From UBA967 sp044375555 (lineage in GTDB: Bacteria > Verrucomicrobiota > Verrucomicrobiia > Chthoniobacterales > Terrimicrobiaceae), in NCBI GenBank assembly GCA_044375555.1, contig JBILML010000012.1, positions 1 through 64,000 of the forward strand: DNA of 64,000 bases, in the 5' to 3' direction. This document shows, in pieces, positions 36,575-44,418 of the stretch (its first letter is position 1; every line of letters starts with the position of its first letter). The notes below the pieces were generated by a model. That model did no database searches. It saw only the letters and a list, made by a program, of their open reading frames with translations, and was not told where the DNA came from. Both the position numbers and the translations under genes were made by a program.

Positions 36575-37048
36575 ATGGAACAACTCGTCCTGCTTCTCGT
36601 CATTGCGGCGATCAGCCTCGTCAATTGGCTGATCGAACGCTCGGCGAAACTTCGCGAACAGCGCCGTCGCGAAAAAGAAGCCTCCAACCAAGGCCAAACG
36701 CCTCCGGTTTCCTCGCCCAATTTCCCCGAACCCTCGCCCTGCGAGGAGATCGAGGACCACATGCGCCGAATGCTGGAGTCTTTTGGCCTCCCCGTGGAAG
36801 ACCCCAAGCCAATTCCTCAAAAACCCGAGCCCGTTTTTGTTTTTGAGGAGCCCATCGCCCCTCCACTTCCTCCTCCTAGACCCCTAGCTCCGAGTCCCCG
36901 CCCCGTCTTGCGCCGAGGCCTTGAGAAATCCACACCGACTCACACCCGCCGACCATGGACATCACGTCTCGGCTCGCCTCAAGGCTTGCGCGAAGCCATC
37001 GTGCTGCGCGAAATCCTCGGACCACCGAAATCGCTTTCCGAGTCATGA
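36575..37048 (+). CDS. Single-pass membrane protein downstream of floA
   Basis: A 157-residue protein. It begins with one membrane helix (about 2-20, MEQLVLLLVIAAISLVNWL) followed by a basic and proline-rich segment (about 25-125). It ends in LREAIVLREILGPPKSL (about 137-153), an amphipathic motif I believe recurs at C-termini of PVC-group proteins. It starts 6 bases after floA and its stop overlaps msrB (ATGA). It fits a partner of FloA that sits in the same membrane patch (inference). Function otherwise unknown. Confidence 0.6.
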   Translation: MEQLVLLLVIAAISLVNWLIERSAKLREQRRREKEASNQGQTPPVSSPNFPEPSPCEEIEDHMRRMLESFGLPVEDPKPIPQKPEPVFVFEEPIAPPLPPPRPLAPSPRPVLRRGLEKSTPTHTRRPWTSRLGSPQGLREAIVLREILGPPKSLSES

Positions 37049-37527
37049 AAGCCCTCCTCCTCACCCTCGCCACCCTCCTTCCACTCACTTCCATGCACGC
37101 CGACGAATCCAAGCCCAAACTCACCGAACTCCAGCAACATGTGACCATGCAGTGCGGCACGGAACCTCCCTTCAGGAATGAATACTGGAACAACAAACGC
37201 GAGGGCATCTATGTCTGCATCATTTCGGGCCAACCCCTCTTCAGTTCCCTCGATAAATTCGACTCCGGCACGGGTTGGCCAAGCTTCACCAAGCCTCTCG
37301 CCAAAGAAGACATTAAAGAAGTCACTGACAAATCCCACGGCATGGAACGCACCGAGGCCCGCTCCACCCAAGGCAACTCGCACCTCGGCCATGTCTTTCC
37401 CGATGGTCCAGCCCCGACCGGCCTCCGCTACTGCATCAACTCGGCATCCCTCCGCTTCATCCCTGTCGAGGATTTGGAAAAGCAAGGCTACGGACAATTT
37501 CTCCCGCTCTTCAAAAAATCCGAGTAG
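37045..37527 (+). CDS. msrB: Peptide-methionine (R)-S-oxide reductase, exported
   Basis: A 160-residue MsrB with an N-terminal signal peptide (about 1-18), so it acts in the periplasm. The catalytic Cys lies in GLRYCINSASLRF (about 136), and the other typical stretches are FDSGTGWPSFTKPL (about 72) and GNSHLGHVFPDGPAP. The usual structural CxxC is only half kept: YVCIISGQPLF replaces the second Cys. This is a form without the zinc site. It overlaps the FloA-partner stop by ATGA. The thioredoxin at 34.5 kb could recycle it (inference). Confidence 0.92.
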   Translation: MKALLLTLATLLPLTSMHADESKPKLTELQQHVTMQCGTEPPFRNEYWNNKREGIYVCIISGQPLFSSLDKFDSGTGWPSFTKPLAKEDIKEVTDKSHGMERTEARSTQGNSHLGHVFPDGPAPTGLRYCINSASLRFIPVEDLEKQGYGQFLPLFKKSE

Positions 37528-37539
37528 TTTCCTGCCAGG

Positions 37540-38181
37540 ATGGACTCGACGATTGGCCACGCGGACAGCCCCCCGGAAATCTGGCTAACCTGCACAAATT
37601 GCCGAGCCGAGTGCCTCGACCGCGATCTCGCCCCCGGCCAGTTCCTGCGCTGCGCTCGTTGCGGGAATGAATTGAAAAACTCCTCCGGCGGCAAACCCTC
37701 GATCTTCTCGGCCTGGGCATTTTCCACCACCGCCTTGATTCTCATGGTTCTTGCCAATACCTCGCCGATTCTAAAATTCGAGGTCATCGGGAATTTCCAA
37801 GAAAACCGCATCATGACCGGAGTGGAGAGCCTGTGGGACCAAGGTTTTCAGCCGCTCGCCGCGCTGGTATTTTTTTCCGCTATCGCCGCCCCGACCCTCT
37901 ACCTCCTGAGCGTTTGTTATGTCTCCGCCACCTGCTCGCTGGGACTTCGTTGGCGCGGCCGATACTTTTGCTTCTCCGTGGCTCGAATTCTGGAGTCATG
38001 GAATCTCATGCCGGTCTTTGCCATCGCCTGTGTGGTTTCCGTCGTGAAACTCCGCACTCTGGGCAATGTCACTTGGGAGCCAGGCGCCATCTGGATCGCC
38101 CTCCTCTCGATCTTCACGCTTCTGACGATCCAATGTTTCGACCGACGGTTTGTTTTGGTGCAACTGGAGGAAAATCCGTGA
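37540..38181 (+). CDS. PqiA-family membrane protein, first half
   Basis: A 213-residue protein. A rubredoxin-like four-cysteine segment (about 12-40, TCTNCRAEC and RCARCGN) is followed by four hydrophobic helices (about 55-75, 100-125, 140-170 and 175-195). PqiA/LetA in E. coli is one protein with two repeats of this fold, and supplies lipid to PqiB/LetB. Here the halves are separate genes, with the next overlapping by GTGA. It belongs to the operon that ends with the MCE protein. Confidence 0.85.
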   Translation: MDSTIGHADSPPEIWLTCTNCRAECLDRDLAPGQFLRCARCGNELKNSSGGKPSIFSAWAFSTTALILMVLANTSPILKFEVIGNFQENRIMTGVESLWDQGFQPLAALVFFSAIAAPTLYLLSVCYVSATCSLGLRWRGRYFCFSVARILESWNLMPVFAIACVVSVVKLRTLGNVTWEPGAIWIALLSIFTLLTIQCFDRRFVLVQLEENP

Positions 38182-38678
38182 GCGACCGGTTTCGCTTCGA
38201 CCTTTCCCGGGCCCTCGTCATTGCGGGTTTCATTTTCTACATCCCCGCAAATTTCCTGCCGGTCATGACCATCACCATCACGGGCGAGGTGGAACCACTC
38301 ACTGTCATGGGCGGCGTTTGGGAGCTTTATGAAACCGGTCTCGCTCCAGTCGCTCTCATCGTTTTCCTGGCCAGCGTAGTAGTTCCCCTCCTGAAGCTCT
38401 CGATCATGGCATGGATCCTCGTCCTCCACGGCACCGACATCCACCGCCAGCGCCGGATGGAACTCCATGGATTCCTCCTGAAAATCGGCACCTGGGCCAT
38501 GATCGATATTTTCCTCCTCTCGGTCCTCACCGCCGTCGGTCAACTCGGCATCCTCGCCAGTGTGACGCCCGAACGCGGCGCCTTGTTTTATGCCGCCATG
38601 CTGATTTCGAATGTCCTCGCGACGGATATTTACAAGCCTTGGTTGATCTGGCAGGAATCCGAACCCCAAACTTCATGA
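38178..38678 (+). CDS. PqiA-family membrane protein, second half
   Basis: A 166-residue protein from a GTG at 38178, coupled to the first half by GTGA. It has four hydrophobic helices, beginning with LVIAGFIFYIPANFLPVM and a typical ITGEVEPLTVMGGVWELYE loop after the first helix, which marks PqiA domains. Unlike the first half it lacks the cysteine ribbon. Together the two genes would make one PqiA. Its stop overlaps the MCE gene start by ATGA. It most likely works with that protein in lipid transfer between the membranes. Confidence 0.85.
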   Translation: MSDRFRFDLSRALVIAGFIFYIPANFLPVMTITITGEVEPLTVMGGVWELYETGLAPVALIVFLASVVVPLLKLSIMAWILVLHGTDIHRQRRMELHGFLLKIGTWAMIDIFLLSVLTAVGQLGILASVTPERGALFYAAMLISNVLATDIYKPWLIWQESEPQTS

Positions 38679-40966
38679 GCAACCTTTCAAAAACCGACCA
38701 CGGCCAGGTCGTCACAGTCCACCGCCGAGGCATTGCTTGGGTTTGGATTTTCCCCGCCCTCGCCGCTCTGGCGACCACTTGGTTGTTTTTTGCCCAGTGG
38801 GCCTCGCAAGGCCCCGAAATCGAAATCGTTTTTGACGAGGCCCCGGGAATCGAACCAGGAAAAACCAGCCTCTTTTATCGCGGCGTCAATTCGGGAACCG
38901 TCCAAGCCGTCCGAATTCAAGACGACCTCCAAACAGTGGCCGTCAAAGTTCGTCTCGAAGGCTTCGCCTCAAATCTCGCCACCGAGGAAACCAAATACTG
39001 GATCGACCGCCCCGTTATTTCCCTTACCGAGCTCACCGGCCTCGAATCCATCGTCCGTGGAAACTCCCTCCAAGCCGGAACTCCCGGTGGAAAAAAACAA
39101 TATCAATTCATCGGACGCCCGAAGCCCCCAATCATCGCTCCTGACTCGCAGACATTCAGCTTTTGGCTCGATGGGGCCCAGATTTCCTTCCTCTCGCGCG
39201 GCACTCCTGTTTACCACCGCGGCGTCAAAGTCGGCGTCGTCTCCCAAAAAATCCTCTCACCCGACGGCCGCGCTTCGCTCCAAGTTTCTGTCGAAGCCGC
39301 CTACCGTGATTCCATCAGCGCCAATTCGCGCTTTTGGTCTGTGCCTTGGACCTCTGTGACCCTCGGCGCGGGAGGTTTATCGATCGATGTCCCCGGCGTC
39401 GAATCCCTCCTCCATGGGGGGGTGGCCTACGACAACTTCGGAGCCACCGGAAATCCTGCGGAGCCCAATTCCCGCTTTGAGTTTTTCCCAAATGAAAGCG
39501 CCGCCCGCGCTTCCGGCGAACCGTTGACCATCAATTTCCGCGATGCCCGGGGACTTCGCCCCGGCCACACAGCCGTTTGCTACCTCGGCCACCCCATCGG
39601 CATCCTTGAATCCGTCACCGCGGACCCCGCGAACCAAAACATCCGCGCCACCGTCCGACTCCAGCCGGAATTCCAAAACCTCGCGAAAACCTCCACCGCC
39701 TTCACTCTCGTCCGTCCTCAGATTTCCCTCGAAGGCGTCAGCGGACTGGACACACTCGTCACTGGCGAATTCCTCGCCCTTGAGCCAGGAATCGGCGGCG
39801 AACCAGCCACGGTTTTCACCGGACGATCCGTCGGCGATCAAGAGTGGCGCCGCATTCAAGCCGAACAAAACGGCCTCAAAATCCGACTCACCGCCGCTAA
39901 CCTCCCCAACATCGACAAGGGAGCCCCGGTTTACCACCGAGGCATCACCGTGGGCACGGTTCTCGACAAAACCCTTGATGCCAAAAACCAGCCCTCCCTC
40001 GATATTGCCATTCGCCCCGAATTTCGCTCGAGCCTTTCGGCCAATTCCCGCTTCTGGCGTGTCCCCGCGACCTCCATCAAAGCCGGAGCGGGCGTGCTCC
40101 AAGTGGACATCGCCGGCGTCGAATCCCTCCTGCGCGGCGGGATTGCCTTCGACACCTTTGCTACCAAAGGCCAGGAGGCCCAAGGCGGCGAGTCGTTCCG
40201 TCTTTTTGATGACGAGCAAGCTGCCCGCGCCCTGTCCTCCCCGATCCGCATCCGGTTCGATAGCGGTCGCGGTCTGGTCGCCGGTCGCAGCCAAGTCCGC
40301 TACCTCGGTGTCCCAATCGGCCTCGTGGAAAGTGTGGAGCCAAAAAGCGGATACATTTTTGTGAATGTCCGGCTCGATGAAGGCTACGACTTCCTACGCC
40401 GCGAGGGCTCCATTTTCTCCATCGTTCGCCCGAACATTTCCCTCCAAGGCATCACTGGCCTGGAGACTCTGGTCAGCGGCGTTTACATCGAGGTCGTCCC
40501 CGGTTCGTCATCCAAAACCTCGGATTCCTTCGTGGGGGTTTCCAGCTTCGAATACGACAATGTCATGCCGACCGGCTTGAATATTTTCCTGACCACGCCC
40601 AACAGCCCGATCGGAGAGGGAACGCAGGTCTTTTACAAAGGCGTCCCCGTCGGCCAGGTCACGGAGAAAAATCTTTCCAGCGATGGACGCGAGGTCGTCT
40701 TCCGCGTCGTGATCGATCGCAAATACGACCAACTCGTCCGGGCCAATTCCCGATTCTGGGACTCGAGCGGGCTCAAAGCCTCCGTGGGCATTTTGAAATT
40801 CCGAATCCAAACCGAGTCGAACCTCGCCCCGGCCGGCCAAGTTTCCTTCGCCACCCCCGATGGCCCCGCCATGGGCGCCCCGGCCAAAACCGGCGAGAAA
40901 TTCATTCTCAACGCCACGCCAAAACCGGAGTGGTTGAATTGGAATCCTTCGATTCCCGAGGACTAA
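38675..40966 (+). CDS. Six-domain MCE protein, PqiB/LetB-like
   Basis: A 763-residue inner-membrane protein started at MSNLSKTDHGQVV. One N-terminal helix (about 22-40) is followed by six MCE repeats starting near residues 46, 160, 281, 401, 522 and 633. Each repeat has a phrase of the type GxxVxYRGVxVGxV followed by a strand of the FANSRFW or NSRFW form. MCE rings stack into a tube that carries lipids across the periplasm; E. coli PqiB has three domains and LetB seven, so this tube would be intermediate. It is the third gene of the unit with the two PqiA halves. No C-terminal lipoprotein partner (PqiC) is visible. Confidence 0.9.
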   Translation: MSNLSKTDHGQVVTVHRRGIAWVWIFPALAALATTWLFFAQWASQGPEIEIVFDEAPGIEPGKTSLFYRGVNSGTVQAVRIQDDLQTVAVKVRLEGFASNLATEETKYWIDRPVISLTELTGLESIVRGNSLQAGTPGGKKQYQFIGRPKPPIIAPDSQTFSFWLDGAQISFLSRGTPVYHRGVKVGVVSQKILSPDGRASLQVSVEAAYRDSISANSRFWSVPWTSVTLGAGGLSIDVPGVESLLHGGVAYDNFGATGNPAEPNSRFEFFPNESAARASGEPLTINFRDARGLRPGHTAVCYLGHPIGILESVTADPANQNIRATVRLQPEFQNLAKTSTAFTLVRPQISLEGVSGLDTLVTGEFLALEPGIGGEPATVFTGRSVGDQEWRRIQAEQNGLKIRLTAANLPNIDKGAPVYHRGITVGTVLDKTLDAKNQPSLDIAIRPEFRSSLSANSRFWRVPATSIKAGAGVLQVDIAGVESLLRGGIAFDTFATKGQEAQGGESFRLFDDEQAARALSSPIRIRFDSGRGLVAGRSQVRYLGVPIGLVESVEPKSGYIFVNVRLDEGYDFLRREGSIFSIVRPNISLQGITGLETLVSGVYIEVVPGSSSKTSDSFVGVSSFEYDNVMPTGLNIFLTTPNSPIGEGTQVFYKGVPVGQVTEKNLSSDGREVVFRVVIDRKYDQLVRANSRFWDSSGLKASVGILKFRIQTESNLAPAGQVSFATPDGPAMGAPAKTGEKFILNATPKPEWLNWNPSIPED

Positions 40967-40988
40967 TCCGCCCAACCTCTCGCCGACT

Positions 40989-41009
40989 CGGGTTTTTATT
41001 CTAAACCCG
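40989..41009 (+). terminator. Weak hairpin after the MCE gene
   Basis: CGGGTTT (40989-40995) pairs with AAACCCG (41003-41009) over a 7-base AT-rich loop, 22 bases past the MCE stop. It has no trailing T-run, so it may be only a weak terminator or an RNA-stabilising hairpin. The rest of the 40967-41098 gap shows no gene. Confidence 0.35.
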
Positions 41010-41098
41010 CGCATCCATCGGCCGATTCATTAGTCAGTGGCTTCTATCCAGCAGCCACTCGACCGCGGAACGGAATCCGCAACCCAACCGACACGGAT

Positions 41099-41782
41099 AT
41101 GTCATTCACCATACACAGCCAGCCTGCCGCCGCTTGTCCAACACTCGGCGTCCAGGAGAGAAACGCGCAAGATCGACGCCACCCGCATCGTTCGGCGAAT
41201 CACGGGCCACTGCCCGGCGATTCCGTCAGCGACCAAGGTGTCACCGGACAAGCGCAGGTTTCTTCGGCTATACGGCGCGCTCAGGACTCGATTGCAGTCC
41301 TGAGCGACGCGCTGATTTTCCTGCAGACCCAAGACCAAGCTCTTGCTCGTCTGCAGGACCTTTTTCCATCTCAGGCCGCGATCGACCCCCAGGTTCTCGC
41401 GTCGTTCGCGGCCGAAAGTTTCAACCACATCAGCCTCTTCGCCCCCACCAAAGACTCGGACACCATCCGCTTCGAGGATTTGGAAACACAAGATGCCGCC
41501 GAGGTGGAACGCCCCGCCTTGCTCGCCAGCGAAACCCTCGCCGAGCGCCTTGCTGAAGCCCGTGAAAAAAACCACCGCGAGCAATTGCACATCGAGAGCA
41601 TGATGGAATACGACCGCCAGCATGCGATCTCCGAGGAATTCCACCTCGGTCACCTCACCACTCAAGTCGAGGCCTCCCGCGCCACCGACATTTCCCTCCA
41701 AGCCCTCCTCCTCCAAGGCCGCACCGCTCTCGAAATCCAAGCGAACGCGAACCAAGCCTCCGTCCTCCGCTTGTTTCACTAA
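41099..41782 (+). CDS. Small flagellin-like protein
   Basis: A 227-residue protein. Its C-terminal 36 residues (SRATDISLQALLLQGRTAL, then EIQANANQASVLRLF) match flagellin C-terminal D0 style, including the QAN and VLRL patterns. Residues about 52-90 (SSAIRRAQDSIAVL...LQTQDQALARLQDLF) resemble the flagellin N-terminal coiled-coil (NAxDGIxxxQTxxxAL). The middle is short and helical, without a large surface domain. No other flagellar gene is in the window. It could be a filament-like secreted subunit or a remnant. The first 45 residues are poorly conserved and low in hydrophobics, so the start is uncertain. Confidence 0.55.
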   Translation: MSFTIHSQPAAACPTLGVQERNAQDRRHPHRSANHGPLPGDSVSDQGVTGQAQVSSAIRRAQDSIAVLSDALIFLQTQDQALARLQDLFPSQAAIDPQVLASFAAESFNHISLFAPTKDSDTIRFEDLETQDAAEVERPALLASETLAERLAEAREKNHREQLHIESMMEYDRQHAISEEFHLGHLTTQVEASRATDISLQALLLQGRTALEIQANANQASVLRLFH

Positions 41783-41795
41783 GACAGCGGCCGGA

Positions 41796-42092
41796 TTACT
41801 TTTTGCCCATCAAGACGAGTTGCTGATCCCAAATCGCCCGCAACTTCTGCATTCGCTCGGCACGGGTCAGGTTGGGGTCATTCCGGATTCGCAACTCCTC
41901 GGCTTCCAGTTGAACCATTGTTCTCCGAGGACTGTGGTGAACCGCCACCACCGGGGGGCGCGGCGAGCTGACGACCGAGCGGTAACCGCCTAAAAAAGCC
42001 TCCACGATGGCCCCATCATCAAGCAAAGCCGCCTGTCGCGAGACACACCCAAAACAGCTCATCGCCAAGACAATCAAGAGGGGAAGTTTCAT
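41796..42092 (-). CDS. Small putative lipoprotein
   Basis: A 98-residue protein from MKLPLLIVLAMSCFGC at 42092. It has a short hydrophobic signal followed by a lipobox-like CFGC with Cys at about 16. The mature part is charged, with an ELRIRNDPNLTRAERMQKLRAIWDQQ helical stretch. I recognise no family. It is the last gene of the minus-strand set aguB-engB-CPBP-thiL, 54 bases after thiL, and converges on the flagellin-like gene. Confidence 0.6.
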   Translation of the reverse strand: MKLPLLIVLAMSCFGCVSRQAALLDDGAIVEAFLGGYRSVVSSPRPPVVAVHHSPRRTMVQLEAEELRIRNDPNLTRAERMQKLRAIWDQQLVLMGKK

Positions 42093-42146
42093 GCGCAGAG
42101 AGAGACATGATTCCATGCCGGATCTTGTGCAAGACGAAAAATCCCC

Positions 42147-43037
42147 TCACCTCTGCCCGTCAAAATGATCCCAACCTTGAGGCCAGTTCGCGGGGGAGGT
42201 TTTGGGGGAAATCAGGGTGCCGATTTGGGAGAGGCGAGTTTTTGGGAAAGCCTTTGGCCAAGCCTCGAGAAGTTTGGCGATCTTTCGCGGCGAGAGGGTG
42301 AAAAGCAATTCGTAGTCCTCCCCATCGCTGAGGGCTTGGTGAATCGAAGCCCCACGGCGTTTGGGGATGCGGTGGAAGTCCACTTCGAAACCACAACCGC
42401 TCGCTTGAGCCAGGCGCGGGAGGTCGGTTCCCAGACCATCGCTGAGGTCCATCATCGCGCTAGGGCGGGCGTTTTTTGCAAGCCATCGCCCCTCGGCGAG
42501 GCGTGGGATAAAATCCAAATGGTGACTCGCCTGCGTGCCTCCGAGGACACCTGTAACAAAAATCGCATCCCCGGGCTTTCCACCCGAGCGGAGCAGAAGG
42601 TTTTTTTTCTCAATCGACCCGGTGAGGGCCACTGAGACGGCGATTCCGTGCTTCTGTCGCGACATCTCCCCGCCGGCGATGGTGACGCCAAACTTCCGAG
42701 CAGCACGACCCAAGCCTCGATAGAATTTCAGCCAATAATCCGCGCCGACATCCGGCGGTGAAAAAAAGGTGATCAGCGCTTCGCCCGGAGTTCCTCCCAT
42801 CGCGGCGATGTCGCTGAGGGGACGGCAGAGAGCCTTCCAAGCAACCCTCGCGGGATCATGGGATCGAAGAAAATGAACATCCTCCGCGATGCAGTCGGTC
42901 TTGAGCAGGAGGAGTTGGTTTTTTCCTGGAGGGTGAAGCGCGGCGCAGTCGTCACCGGGACCAAGAGGTTGCTTGGAGGAAATGGGAACGAGTTTCAGAA
43001 GCTCACGCAGCAAACGATCCTCGGCGCAGGCTTTCAT
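42147..43037 (-). CDS. thiL: Thiamine-monophosphate kinase
   Basis: A 296-residue kinase of the thiamine pathway that turns thiamine phosphate into thiamine diphosphate. It carries GPGDDCAAL (about 24-32), LLKTDCIAEDVHFL (about 43-56), the RPLSDIAAMGG segment and the MMDLSDGLGTDLPRLA motif (about 193-208). The ATP-grasp-like AIR synthase fold is clear. Start 43037 overlaps the CPBP gene stop by ATGA, so it is coupled to it. Other thiamine genes are not adjacent. Confidence 0.92.
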   Translation of the reverse strand: MKACAEDRLLRELLKLVPISSKQPLGPGDDCAALHPPGKNQLLLLKTDCIAEDVHFLRSHDPARVAWKALCRPLSDIAAMGGTPGEALITFFSPPDVGADYWLKFYRGLGRAARKFGVTIAGGEMSRQKHGIAVSVALTGSIEKKNLLLRSGGKPGDAIFVTGVLGGTQASHHLDFIPRLAEGRWLAKNARPSAMMDLSDGLGTDLPRLAQASGCGFEVDFHRIPKRRGASIHQALSDGEDYELLFTLSPRKIAKLLEAWPKAFPKTRLSQIGTLISPKTSPANWPQGWDHFDGQR

Positions 43038-43831
43038 GGCACGAGATCCGGCCAGTAGAGGCTGCCGAAGAAATTCAGCGCATTGAAAAGGGAATGCACG
43101 GCGATGGGAGCCCAAAGCGAGCCGGTGTATTCATAGAGTAGGGCCAATCCCACGGCGAAAATAGCCAGCGCCGGCATCGTGGCCGGATGGGCGTGGATGA
43201 GAGCGAATACCACTGAGGAAATGGCCAAGGCGACACCACGCCCGGTTGTTTGACGCAGAAATCCATAGAGGCATCCGCGAAACAGCAACTCTTCAGTAAT
43301 AGGAGCGGCGATGGCGGCGATGGCAAAAACCATCAACCTCTCCCGCATCCCCGGATGCTCCATCAAAAAAGTGACGATCGCCTGCGGCGCCGTCTCAGCT
43401 CCGAGAACCGAATAAGCCAGCCACTGAGCCGCATAGATGGCGGGAAGACAGAGAATCAAGGTCGTCCCGCTCGCGATAGCCAGGCGAACAAGGTTCGTCG
43501 GACGCAGACCGAAGGCTTGGTCGATGGGGACATTTCGATAAACGAGAAATCCGAGCAGAAAAAGAACAAGGCCGCCGTAAAGCGCGAGGCTGGACTGCAG
43601 CGAGTCGGCGTCAATTTTTCCAGGGGGTTTTCCGATCGCCGCCAGCGCGGTAAAAACAAAAAAGGAGGCGAGGCCCATCGAGAAAACCGCCTCCGGCCAC
43701 TTCCATTGATAAGGCGGGAAATCCTCCCGTCGCGATAGCGCAAAAGCCACGGCGTGCTTCAAGCCGAGCCCATACGCAATGGCGGCTAGACCCAAGAAAA
43801 TGGCCGAAGGAATTCCCATGACTCCGATCAC
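43034..43831 (-). CDS. CPBP-family intramembrane protease
   Basis: A 265-residue membrane protein with about seven helices and the CPBP (CAAX/Abi) signatures: EELLFRGCLYGFLR (about 188-201) and LIHAHPATMPALAIFA (about 224-239), the latter followed by HSLFNAL with a further His. Known relatives process prenylated proteins in yeast (Rce1) or peptides in bacteria; targets in this type are mostly unknown. The GTG start at 43831 overlaps the engB stop (GTGA). It sits inside the aguB-engB-CPBP-thiL operon. Confidence 0.88.
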   Translation of the reverse strand: MIGVMGIPSAIFLGLAAIAYGLGLKHAVAFALSRREDFPPYQWKWPEAVFSMGLASFFVFTALAAIGKPPGKIDADSLQSSLALYGGLVLFLLGFLVYRNVPIDQAFGLRPTNLVRLAIASGTTLILCLPAIYAAQWLAYSVLGAETAPQAIVTFLMEHPGMRERLMVFAIAAIAAPITEELLFRGCLYGFLRQTTGRGVALAISSVVFALIHAHPATMPALAIFAVGLALLYEYTGSLWAPIAVHSLFNALNFFGSLYWPDLVP

Positions 43832-44412
43832 TCGCGCAGCAAAGAGCCGATCCGCCCCAGGATCTCATTCCTCCCCGCTCCCGTTTGCGAGGAAGAGCGA
43901 TGGCACTCGGGGCAACTCGGCGCGATGGCTTCCAGAAAATCCGAAATATTTCCCTCCAGCTTGGCGGGCTTGAGCTTGTCGGCCTTCGTGAAAACCAAGT
44001 CGAAAGTCCGACCGGTCTCGGCGAGCCAAGTGACGAATTCGATGTCGATCTGCTGAGGTTCGTGACGGGAGTCGATCAACACAAAGACGCGCCGAAGGTT
44101 TGGGCGTTGCAGCATGTAGTCGGCGACGAGTTGTTGAAAAAAGGCGCGCCCGCCCTTGGGGACCTTGGCGAAGCCGTAGCCGGGCAAATCCACAAAACGA
44201 AAGGTCCGATTGATGCGAAAAAAATTGATGAGCTGGGTGCAACCAGGCGTCTGCGAAACTCGGGCGAGCTTCTTGTTTCCCACGAGAAGATTCAGAAGGG
44301 AGGATTTGCCGACATTCGAGCGCCCAATGAAGGCAATCTCCGGCATATCGTCTTCGGGACAATCCACAACGCGAGGGAAACTGCGTTCGAAATCAGCAGA
44401 TTGGACACGCAT
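43828..44412 (-). CDS. engB: Ribosome-assembly GTPase EngB/YsxC
   Basis: A 194-residue GTPase needed for late assembly of the 50S subunit. G-motifs are clear: FIGRSNVGKSSLLN (about 29-42), the G2 Thr in SQTPGCT, FVDLPGYGFAKV (about 73-84), FTKADKLKP (about 140-148). The C-terminal segment contains a CPECHRSSSQTG stretch. The start is MRVQSADFERSF at 44412, 6 bases after aguB. It heads the coupled trio with the CPBP protein and thiL. Confidence 0.93.
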   Translation of the reverse strand: MRVQSADFERSFPRVVDCPEDDMPEIAFIGRSNVGKSSLLNLLVGNKKLARVSQTPGCTQLINFFRINRTFRFVDLPGYGFAKVPKGGRAFFQQLVADYMLQRPNLRRVFVLIDSRHEPQQIDIEFVTWLAETGRTFDLVFTKADKLKPAKLEGNISDFLEAIAPSCPECHRSSSQTGAGRNEILGRIGSLLRE

Positions 44413-44418
44413 CAGGCT

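Noticed and set aside
35678..36820. 380-codon open frame antisense to floA
   Set aside because: It lies opposite a clear FloA gene, and its composition is the reverse-complement shadow of GC-rich codons. No domain is recognisable.
37540..38678. Frameshifted single pqiA gene
   Set aside because: The two halves overlap by an in-frame GTGA start/stop pair and each has its own proper start, as in the coupled genes before and after. I treat them as separate, with some doubt.
39377..40294. 305-codon antisense frame in the MCE gene
   Set aside because: Shadow of the repeated MCE codons; no start signal and no conserved motif.
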